64,000 nucleotides of DNA from assembly GCA_963920635.1 (NCBI GenBank), contig OY987298.1, positions 36,797,787 through 36,861,786 on the forward strand, in the 5' to 3' direction. This DNA comes from Pseudeuparius sepicola (taxonomy: Eukaryota > Arthropoda > Insecta > Coleoptera > Anthribidae). The notes below the pieces were generated by a model. That model was not told where the DNA came from and did not search any database. It worked only from the letters and a program-made list of their open reading frames with translations. The position numbers and the translations under genes were made by a program. This document shows positions 26,001 to 38,000 of this stretch, one piece after another (positions within the stretch are counted from its first letter, which is position 1; the number at the start of each line of letters is the position of its first letter).

Positions 26001-29000
26001 ATGCTTTGTTGAAGGTTTATTGCAGAGGTAGGTACTCACCGTTTGTATACAAATGATACTAATATTATTTAGCAGTGACAGCTACATCTTGCTATGCATC
26101 TATTGCGATCTCTGGATTAAGTGGAACCTCGAATTATTAACCTCGTCTTGAGTTAACCCGGTATTTGGGACATCGAGTTGCCCATCACATATAAGCTAAA
26201 AAAAAGTTATAAAGTATTAAGTATTAAACTATGCAAGTAATTTCTGGGCTTTCAGCAAGTGCAAGTACAAGAGCAGGCACAATCAATGTTATTAAGTTAT
26301 AATAGTATTTTACATTAATATACCTACCTATTATCTGTTGCAAAATCCTTATTAATTTCAGTTTTCAGTCTCTCTCTCTGTGTGTTTTAATGCGGGTTTC
26401 ACGTCGGGAACACCATTCTGTTTCACTCACAGATCAAACATGGTTTCACCCTTGCACATCAAACACATGTTGTTATTGTAAAACACAGAATGCAGAGATT
26501 AAAATTAGAATTATTTGGAGCCTACGACAAGTAAACAGAAATTAACTTATATTTCTGTGCTAGGAAAAGTCAGATGACATCGTTGACATCTATTTCTGTG
26601 CAAGGAAAAGTCAGATGACAACGTTGACATTAACAAGAATGACAATATTTATCTGGGTTGCGCACTAACATGCTTCCCTAATTACAGGGCCTTTCGGAGC
26701 GTCTTTTATTTGGGTTTGTCTATGGGCCGGCATTTCCCGTCACCTAAAAGCCAAAGTCCGTAAATTGTCAGAAATTGCCCTTTTCGCCGAGCTACAGCTA
26801 AGTTATTTCGGCTCTGGGGTCGGAATTTTTAAAGCTTCCCTCAAGTCTTCAGGTGAGGTGCAGATGTTTCCGATGCCCCCGAAAAATTAAAAAATTAGAA
26901 AAAACACGCAATTTATAAAAGCTGTTCCTCAGGATTTCCCGTCACAGCCGTCCCGTTTCTCGAAACTTTGAAATCGGGAGTCGGGTTAAATATTGGATTT
27001 TCGAGGTTTCTTTTAGTACTGGAGCAAAGTATAAGACTCAATTAAGAAATTTACCATCGTCTTCGATTTTTAGATCGGCACTTTTCGAATTTGTCAAAAG
27101 ACTTTTGCGAAAAGGTAGTAAATATGTTCGCGGGACGGGTTGTACTTATTAAAAAAATAAACATACTTCTTTAAATAACAATGATCGGGCCCATATTAAC
27201 TGAGGCAACCTACTCGCTTCAAGTAAAGAAATATACTCTCTCTACATCTTACATCTTATTCTATAAGCTTATGAGAGTTAAAATCATCGCCTATTATAAA
27301 TGAAATTCCAGGTACGATTTCGACAGAAGAAATTTCTACCTTCCGGTAAAACCGGAAATACCAAAAGAATGGGGTCAATATGGCGGAACTTACGGCAACG
27401 GCTACCACAGCCGCGGCGACCGCGACCGCTACGACTACTGGGGCTTGGACAAATACGGCTCCAACTGCTGCAAAGGCCCACCTCCTGAAAAGCCCTCCCA
27501 CTTACCACTGCCGCGTAAACCTTCAAGCGGGGGATCATACTTGCCACTGCCAAAACCCCCACCACAAGAAAGTGATTACCTTCCAATCCCTAAGCCACCA
27601 ACTAGTGGAAGCTACTTACCACTGCCAAGGCCGGTAAGGCCTGGAGGGTACTTACCAAAGCCATTCAAACCTCCGATTTACGATGGGTCGGATAATACTT
27701 TGTTACCGCCAGAACGTTTTCGCAGGCCGCCGACTTACAACTTTATTAAAGATGGTGAGTTGAAGATCACTAGAGAATATTTTCTCCTTAATAAAAAATT
27801 GTATGGCCTTACATCCAGAATACCTTTGGGCTATTTGAAACTGCAAAAGCACAATCAGTTTCAAAAACAAGCAAAAAACAAATCGTCCCGAATTATAACG
27901 AGTAGGTTCTATTATCATGATACCCTTATGTATAAACAAGGATGATACATATTTATGAGTGTCTAGATTTAACAAATTAACATTTATTGCCTTTTTGGCA
28001 ACTTGTATTGAAACATGAATTAATTTTATTAGGATAATAATTAAGACACTTGATTTTGCAAAAAAGTTACGAAATAAACTTTACTAACTAGGCGACTTCT
28101 GGGCTATGATAAGCACTTTTATTAAAAATTGATTTCCATTATTTGCTAAAACAGATTAATCAAAGAAGCCTCGTCAACAGATTTTTATACTTTTAGAATG
28201 CTCACTAAGGAGCGCAGCTGGTTTTCGACTCCATAAAGGAATTGTTAAGAAATTCTACGCAGTGCCAAACATATATGAATGTGAACTACTTTGCTTCCGT
28301 GAAAAAGAATTCCCTTGTGCCTCATACGCTTACAGGTACGATTTAAATAGACATATATTTTTAGAGAAATTGAACCATTTCAATTTTGATTATTTACTTC
28401 AGGTATACAGTCACTCTAAGCACTCCATCGGACAACTGTTATTTAAGCAACAGAAACTATAAGGAGTTGGATTTTTATACTGATTTACAGCCTGATAGAG
28501 ATTTTGATATTTATACCATGAACAACAAAAATACATGCGATGAACCGATTGCATTAGGAAGAGATGATAGTGGTATGCATTTACATTATAAAAATACAAT
28601 AATTGAACTAATTTATTTTATTCTTGATATTTGCAGAATGCTTTTGGAGAGTTAGAAGTGGCTTGAGGCTTGACCACAAAGTCGTCAGAGATTCATTAAA
28701 TGTCAAATCTATTGTCGAGTGCCAAATACAGTGCCTCACTTCAGCTAGATTCACTTGCAGAGCATTTAGTTTTAGGTAAGGAAATAAAATATACTTATAT
28801 TAGATATCAAATTTGTCTAGGGGCCACACTAGTGGCAACTGTTGCACGGAGGTGTATAGAGAATTTCTCTTTAAAATTGAGTTCCTGAATGTCTAAGGAT
28901 GAGTTTTGGCTTGGGTACGCGTTTCTGGTATGGGGAAGTTTCTCCCAATATGGCGGCCAAGATCGCTGCCTGGCCCATATGTAGTTTTGTCAGAAAATGG

Positions 29001-32000
29001 CCTATATTTCGGAAACTATTGCTAGTAGCTCAAAATCGGAAAGGACTAAAATTGATCAGTAGATTATTGTTCATTAGATGCGTTAAAATTTATATAAATC
29101 ACATCATATTTTAGTGAAATATATGCAATTTTTGTTGTTTCAGAATTTTAGAAAACTGTTTGACTAAATAGACAAAAAATAGAGGGAGTACAAGAGTGCA
29201 ACTAACACCAGCATCAAAGAAACGGAAGAAAACCAGTTTGCCTCAATTTTGTGTTTTATGTGAAAAGGAAAATACCGGTAAAAAATACATGTGACTGTAA
29301 ATGGGCGAGAAGAATTAATTGATGCTTCTAACTGCTGTGATAATGTCGATTTAAAGAAAAGATTAGAAGATGGAGAAGTGTATTATTAAATTTAAATAAA
29401 ACTCTGAGAGTTCTGCTTCCATAAATCGCACCAAAGGCACTGGAAATGGGCAAAAAAAGCACAGCCATAGGCAAAAACTTGAGGAAGTTAAACTTTGTGT
29501 CATCTGTGGAAGCAAAAAGTATAAAGGATAATCCCATCAGTTGGTTAAAAAACGTATCCCAAAGCGTAGGTCTGTTAATTCGAAAGCTTAGGAGGCTCTT
29601 TTCTAGGTCTTGTTCATCAGAATTTATTGTCAAAATCAAAGTCAAGCTCATTTGCTAATTGTTCTGCAGTATCATTTAAATTATTAAAAGAAAACAATTT
29701 CTGAATAACTTTTTTAGTCTAAGGCATCAATGAATTTTTGAAATCCCTGAGTGGTACAAAACATCTGCTGCAAATACACTATTAACATCATCCAGTGTGC
29801 TTGTCCTGATAAATACTTCATCTTGAAAGTATCGTGTGGCTAACAAAAACTTTTCTGCCCTTTCCTTTTCACACACGCGATATAACTGAACATCACCTTT
29901 ATAATTTTCGCTTCCACAGATGATCAAAAGTTTAACTTCCTCAAGTTTTTGCCTATGGCAGTGCTTTTTTTGCCCATTCCCAGTGCCTTTGGTGCATATA
30001 TTTGCATTATTGCATATATTTCACTAAAATATGATGTTATTTATATAAATTTTAACGCATCTAATGAAAAATAATCTACAGATCAATTTTAGTCCTTTCC
30101 GATTTTGAGCTAGGGGCAATAGTTTCCAAAATATAGGCCATTTTGTGATAAAACTACATATGGGCCAGGCAGCCATCTTGGCCAACATATTGGGAGAAAC
30201 CTCCTCATACCAGAAACGCGCACCCAAGCTAAAACATATCCTTAGGCATATAGAAACTAAGTTTTGAAAATAAATTCCCTATACACCTCCGTGCAACAGT
30301 CGTCACCAATGTGGCTCCTACACTAAATGCCAAATGTAATGAATAATTTGTTTAGATATGGTTCTCCGGTGATTGGTGGTGCCATTGACAATTGTCAGCT
30401 TACTGACTGGCCATACTTTGAATTAGACCCTAGAGCACACTTCATTCCAGATCCAGGATTCGAGATGTATGAAAGAGGCAGCTTTGGTCATGGTTGTGAG
30501 CCACACCACTTTAGTATTAGAGGAAAACCGCCAGGAAAGGATCCTGGAACCAAAGTAGATCAGTGTAAGCAAAAGTCCTTACAGTTTCTGTCAGAGTTCT
30601 TATAACAAATACGATATATGATTACAGTATGCTATGTTGGATTTGGATCTCCTGCAAGGTTGCTGCCACAAGCAGCTAGAAAAGCTTTAAATGTTCCCAC
30701 AGAACTTGATTGCAAAGCAAAATGTTCAAACCTAAGGGAAGGAACACTATTTCAATGCATGTCCTTTAGTTATAGGTAAGTAGAGGGAGGTATTTCATTA
30801 CCTACTACCTAATTAATAGCTACAATAGCTACAAGTAGTGGAGAGAGTACCTACCAATAGAAAATAGTAAGAAAAAAGATTTTTTAAGATAAACACACAA
30901 CGCCAAAATGTGCCAACTCCAATAACTTTAAACAAAAACAAAAACTTCAATCAATCTTGTGGGAGCAGGTAGGGGACGTCAAAATATTACGATTAAGCTT
31001 AACAACTATGAGTCAAATCTCAATAGTTACTGAGATACAGGGCGCTGTAGCTCTTTTTTGAACTTGATTTATGTCAATATCTCCCAAAATAATCGAGCTG
31101 CTGAACTGAAATTTGGCACTGCTGTGTTAAATCAGCAAAACGTGCCCCAAAACACCTGTTGACTTCAATATTCGAAACATAAAATTTTCACCTACCGCTT
31201 TCAATTAAGTGTTACAGATCAACTGAACCATTTAAAGTGAAAAAAAATGCCTATGAACAATGTGCCCCAAGCCCCAAAACACCTGTTGACTTCAATATTC
31301 GAAGCATAAAAATTTCACCTACCTACCGCTTTCAAGTCTTACAGATCAACTGTACCATTTAAAGTAAAAAAAAGCCTATGAACAAATGTACCAAAAATTA
31401 TTCGCTTTCAATATGGAAAGGATTGAATTTGACAAAATTTTGACACTCTATTTCAAGAAAACCAATGGTGTTTTGACCAATGCCCATTTGGCATATTTTT
31501 CATCATTTTTAATGTACAATTATTGATCTGTAACATTTGAAAGCGGTAGGTGAACATTTTATGTTTCGACTATTGAAGTCAACAGTTGTTTTGGGGCACG
31601 TTTTGGCAACTTAAACGCAGTTGATTTGATCGTTATGAAACCTTTTTCTTGCAGAATGAAAAGATGCACTAAAATTTTGGGCCTGTAGAACCAAAAAGAT
31701 AACCTCAAAAATGTTACTAGTAAAAGCACGATCCCAAAACAGGGCAAGTGGCGCCCTCTGTGAGATACGGCGAAATTGACATTTTTAGCTTATTCTACAT
31801 CGCCAAAAACACAGCAGTGCCAAATTTCAGTTCAGCAGCTTGATTATTTTGGGAGATATTACCATAATACAATTAAAAAAAGAACTACAACGCCCTGTAT
31901 CTCAATAACTATTGAGATTTGACCCATAGTTATTAAGCCCAATCGTAATATTTTGACTTCCTCTACCCGCTCCCGCGAGATTGCCCCATACTTACCGGAC

Positions 32001-35000
32001 ACCCTGTATCAGGCTGGCAACTCTAAAAGTGTTGTCTGTCGAACAATGAGTAGGTAAATATAGCCATGAATCAAGTACGTATAATAAGAGGGATGGTTCT
32101 TCATACCTATCTCTCTCTTGTACTTACAATAAATTTGCAGCTATATTCTTCTTACACATTAGTGCCATCTCGATCTTGTACTTATTTCCAGATTCGTAAT
32201 GAAATATTATATTCTAGTCCTCTGTCCTTTCTCTTATTTGTCATAGTCAACTTATAATAACTGTAAAATTTCAATTATTATTATTTCAGTTATTATGAAT
32301 TCAATGAATTGACTGTGACAAGTAAAAAAAAGAACTAGAATAGAAAATGTATTTCTTAAAAAGGACATTATTTAGTTGAAGCAATTACAATATCATTTAA
32401 ATCTAAAAATGTGAAATGTCGAATAATTGTATGTTGTTATTTTTTCGATTAAAAATATCTAATATATAGTTTTTAGAAAAATCACAGTAGGTCAGACTTT
32501 CGCAGTAATGCCAAATAAGTACTTCGCCAATGATGACCTTTCAATTCCTGCAGCCTATACCTAGATTTTTAGGGGTGTGAACAAGAAAAACCATATTATT
32601 ATGCACTGTATATTCAACATATAAGTATTGATGTTTTTAACATGTCACATAGCATAAACTAAATAGTGTACCTTAAAAGTAGTGGTGGATTTACTCCCGG
32701 GATTTTTAAAAACTCCTATTCTTCCCAGACAAAAACCTCCCATCCTCCATTTTATTTAGCTGTCAATACTCCCGGAACTTTGTAAAAACTCCTGAAATTT
32801 TTCGAAAAACCCAGGAGTTTTCAGAATAATGATTCATCTTAAAAGTAAAGTAAATTTCAAGTCCAATAGATTCACTATCAATTCACAGCTAAAAACAGAT
32901 CTATGGAGTAAAAGCAATGTTGCATCAACAATTATTTTCAACAATAGAGTTGCCAGTATAGTAGATAGGTATATATATTTTTTTCACAAATTCTGACCAA
33001 GAACTAAGATCATTGGATCGAATATTGATGTGTTCCACTAAAAATTAATTTTTGTGATTAGCTACTACCATGAGTGCTGGAAATCAAAAGTATTTATAAA
33101 ATTTGCCCATCGCCACCCTTGACCAAGATAGCAAAAATTACCATTAATATCTTTAAATGAGTAGAATATAGCCTCTACCACACAATAATAATGGGACACA
33201 ATGAATAATTTAATTCTAAACATAAAAACTGATGTTTGTCACTTTGCTTCTAGTAATAGTGGACCAAAATCACAGCCAAACTGTCTTTTATCCGATATTC
33301 TGCAAAGAGATCTATTGCCACATGTTGACTATATCCATGATAAAGATTCTTGGCTTTTCGCTTGGGACAACTATCTCCCAGAATGTGTTGCTTTGGCCAA
33401 CGAACCGGTTCACCACAATCACATTGATCATCACACTTCTGAAATTGAAAGCAGATATGGTCTAGGTACAAGCAAAATATTGCGATTAGTCAGCGGTTTT
33501 TTATATCCTTTCTTATGATTCCAGATTATCTCAATGCACTGCACACATGGAGAGTCTATAGTGTCAGTGGTTGGCCGTGCAAGCGAGGGCATTTGTGTCA
33601 AGAAAATAGAGAAGCGGGATTCTGGTTCTGTGAACTAGAAGGCAGAGATCACAATGCTTGGGATTACTGTTGCAGTCCCGATCATCAGTGTGGATACTCC
33701 AATGGATATCCTTATCCATGGTGAGTTTTAAATATTTCAGTCCCAAAGCCAGTACTACATTAAATTTATAAAATGGCACTGAATATTTATTTGTGGTTGT
33801 ATACCATTATTCTTAGTCCCACTAGAGGGATAGGTTTTAACTTGGCATTAAATAAGACAAACTCGACGTCCCAGGCCTAAAACAGGAAAACAAAAACTCA
33901 AAATAAATTTCGAAAATGGGTTCTTAAATGGGACATACTAAGATCCAAATGTGGCCGAAAATTAGCTCTTTTGATGTTTGGGAAAATGGCCACTGTGAAG
34001 TCATCGATATTATTTTCAGGGGTAATATAACAAGTGGTCTGATTATTATCGATAACACCTTTCGTTAATTTTACGAATTTTAATCCCAAAGCTGAAAATT
34101 CCACGACTACGCAGCAGGAGTGGTATTTTCTTAGCATTGGGATTATAATGAGTGATAAATTAAGGAAAGGTGTTATCTATTATTAGGCATACCACGAGTT
34201 GTATTTAAAAAGAGAATTTAACAAATGCAAATAGTTAGTTTGACAGATAGCTGTCATTTAGATTCAACTTTCGGTTCTGAATATGTTTTTTGTGCTAATA
34301 GATATTTAAAGATCAATGTGATATTCTAGTCCTATATTAAATTTGGTAATGTGAATAAGTTATCGGGTTATCAGTTTTAGATGCCACAATATTGGTTTAG
34401 CGTAACTAGGACGTAACTAAGAGAGTATGATTTCAGCGATTATTTCCCTCATACTGCTTGCATCTAATAAGGTAGCTCCTTCCATAAAAATCCAACCAAT
34501 GATATGCCTCTGCTAGCAATGATTTGCACTAGTGCAATTACCGGTAATTGCACTTGTGCAAATTATCACTTCGTTGCTTAGCAACCGCGAATCTGTTGGA
34601 TACAAACATGTACCTACTTCTTAAAGTTTGTGTGTTTCACACTGTTCTAAATTATGCAGCTTATAAATTATGATGCGGGATGCGATATTATTAAACATTT
34701 ATCAATGAATTTATATAACTTTTACATTGCTAAATTCTTGTTATTTAGACCTCCGCCTCCGTTTAAATTTATGACACATTCAGAAAATAAACCAACGCCG
34801 ACAGGGTGTAGGTATAATCGCATTTGCCTTGGATACCCAAGCGTCATGTTTGTTTACTCGAACGCTACTGTCGAAGCTGTCAATAAACTCGTTCAAAATG
34901 AGTCGTTTTGGAAATGTAAACATAGAAAAAATTAATACAGAAATTATTAAATCGTATTCGTGAAATAATCTCGACAAATACCACTCGTGCCGGAAATTTT

Positions 35001-38000
35001 TCTAGATAATTTTATTCTCATTTTGCCCATTAGCAAAACCACTCGTACAAATCCCTCGAGCTTCGCTCTCGGGATTTTATCAGAAAATAAAAGCCCAATT
35101 TATACTCGTGATCTTTCTAGGCAAAATAGCGCTTTCGAAAAAATATCGATAAAATTTCCGGCACTAGTGATATTACATACGATTATACCACTAGTGGTAT
35201 TATCGCTGAAATCATCACTTGATTGGTTAATATTTCAAAAATCATATCATTTCATTGGTTCATATTGGCAGGCGTTGAATTCTCAAAGAAACATAACCAT
35301 TTTTTCCCTATACATATATTGAAAGTCCTTATCATTCTCAACAACTTTTGTAGGAAAAGATTTTCTGTATATTTTAATGTTCAAAATCTACAGAGTCAAA
35401 TATGTAAAAAAAAAACAATTATACTATAGTAGTCAGAAATTATTTACGAATATGTTGGGGTGTCTTGTGCAGCCTGAAATTTATTCAACAGGAATATTTT
35501 TAAACTTTTTGAATTGAGCTTTAAAAAATTTTAAAAAATTAAAAAGTATTCCAGTTGAATATGTTTCAACTATTTTGATATGCCACTAAAACATCCTCAG
35601 CTTTATTTCTACTATTTGCAACCATTTGTTGGCGTATCTACTTTAACTGTTCTTGTTAGAGAAGTAAATAAATTGTAAAAAGACACGAAATATTTTCTTC
35701 TCAAAAATAATGTTACGTAACGTATCCCAAAAATCATCGTTCTGTATACAGGGTGACTGGTAATGAAAGTTATTCCTTTTAAGGAGTGATAGGCAGGGGC
35801 GTGCAGTCCATGGAAGCAAGGGAAGCAGTGCTTCCCCTAAACCAAAACAATGTAAAATGATAAAATGTAATTTTTGAATTTTTAAACCTGAAGCAATTTG
35901 TTTAGTTACCTAGGTATATCAAAAACGCTAAAAACTATCTTATATACTTATCATAATTATATCAAACCTACAATATGTTACGCCTATAGCAAATGCGGCG
36001 TTGACTCCGACTGCGCCCATCCTACCGAGCGACAGTACAACGTAAGCTATGCCGGCCGCTAGCTTTTCTGTAGCGTTCGAGAGTCGAAAGGTTATTGAAC
36101 TTTCCACCTCCACCGCACTATGGCTGACGCGAATGAGAACGCGTGTTTTAAGCGTGCGTGGAAGCTATCGTTGCAGTAGTAGGTTCTTTGTTTAGTTGGT
36201 TGGTATCTGCGTTGGTGCGTCGCGCGCGTCGTATCTAGGGCGATATGGAAGACAATACGGCAAATACCGTCAACTTCGGCTGTCGGGAATGACGTTGAAA
36301 ATGCTAAAGTTGGACAATTAAGTAAGAGTGTGTGTGAATGTGTAGTGTGTGCCTTAATAATAAAGGGATTTTCAACAATAAACTTTGCGGATAAGCTTCA
36401 ATTAATTACTAAAGGAAGGGCAAAACCTGCTATGAAAAATTTAACCACAAAAATGAATGAATGACTTTCACAGATATCGCTATGTTGTCTATTGAGAATA
36501 TACTTCTCCAGACAGAACATGTTAGAGCATCGACGTTTTTATGATGACGTCATTGACGAATTCGCAAAAAGTGATCGAAGAATCTAATTATTTACATTAC
36601 AAATAGGTACGTTTTTAAACATTGCTTCCCTTACTTAAAATGTCACTGCACGCCCCTGGTAATAGGGGACCTCATTTGAAGTTTATTGACCCCTATAATG
36701 CATTATACCCTTGTCTGAAATGGATAGACAAGGATTATACGAAAGGCAATGGTTTTTGAGTTATTTCAGTTTTTCCGTTTTTCAAAATTTCGCTGTCCCG
36801 TACCACTAATTGTAGAGATTTTTGAAAAGCCGAGCAAGTTTTCCAAATTATGTCTATTCCTCCATTTAGTGTACACTAATAGTACACATTATGTAGGAAA
36901 ACGATTGGAAAAAATTCGCTCAGAAAAAAATGGGACGGCTAAAACCGAAGGTTAATCTCAAAAAAAATTATTCAGTTGCACATACGTGGCCGTTTTTTCC
37001 GAAAATTTTATAATACATGAAACGTGCAAGTTCTTGCAAAAACTTGCCTGGAGCGTTGGCTTTCCAAGGAGATATGAGGTTGCAAGATATTTCATGTATG
37101 GACGTAAAAGAACACAATTGTTGTTGAACAGGTAGATAACCTACGGATTTGTCAGGTACAAAAAGGAAGGGATTATTTCCCGATTTTCTATTGAAATCAT
37201 CTGAGATGATGAAGTGATTATGTATTCATCAATAAACAATGCCTTTAAAAGGATGTATCTACCATATTCCCTCATTGGCCTAAGTAATTATTCAAATACA
37301 CAAGCTATTGTATTATGTACTATTGTGACTAGGTAGGTACTCCGCAAGTAGGTAGGAAGACAAGGAAAGAAACCAAGAGAGCATAATTGTATGAATTATG
37401 TATTTATAAGTTTACTCTACACCAAATTTTCAAAATGTCTCCCTCTACAGGGTGTCCAACTTTAAAACTGTACAAATCCGTAAAATCTTCATTTTTGGAG
37501 ATAATCGCCTAAACTTTTTTTTTTGTTCGAAAGGCCTACAAGAACCGCTTATTTTGACCTTCCTGCCATTTTCAAAATACAAATCCAGGGCCGGCTGTAA
37601 TTTTTTTATTCCCTTGATTTTCACGAAGACAATTTAGCGATTTTTTTAATTAAAATCTGACACCTCAGCGTTAGTGAGAACACCCCAAAACCCCTATATA
37701 CCACATTTGAATAAAAAATATACAGAGAGTTCCATTCTACAGGAGGTCACTGTTGAGCAAAATAGGAATTTTAAAGGTATCTGGCGAGTCAAGTGTGTCA
37801 TGGAATCCCTTTAAAACAGTTGAATGGTCAACAGGACCACTCAAAATATTGGTGTGAAAATATTTACTACAAAAATATATAGGGTATTTTTCTGTGAGCC
37901 ACCTCAAAATTCTGAAATTTTATGAAACTTATACGGATCAAGAGTGCTCTGGAATCATTGAATAAATATTGATAAACACAAAAGTAATGCATTTCTTTAC

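Larger units (their letters stand above)
24064..27287. mobile_element. 3.2-kb DNA transposon with ~125-bp TIRs and a THAP-domain ORF
   Basis: The left TIR 24064-24188 (atgatttcaactctcataag) is mirrored by 27166-27287 (cttatgagagttaaaatcat). Both share tgggcccgatcattgttatt or its complement. Inside is a second inverted pair (24616-24655 and 26693-26731). A THAP zinc finger is typical of P-element-type transposases and of THAP host proteins. No catalytic domain is recognisable, so this is a defective element or a THAP gene carried by one. No target duplication was found. Confidence 0.75.
28818..30320. mobile_element. 1.5-kb fold-back filling intron 9, with broken ORFs
   Basis: TAGGGGCCACACTAGTGGCA is mirrored by TG(a/c)CACCAATGTGGCTCCTA. 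The ~260-bp arms (28870-29130, 30020-30290) are well matched. The interior holds fragments of a transposon-type ORF in both orientations. It ends 35 nt before the exon 10 acceptor. Confidence 0.85.

Noticed and set aside
27256..27586. Minus-strand frames opposite exon 6
   Set aside because: Shadow frames of the proline-repeat exon.
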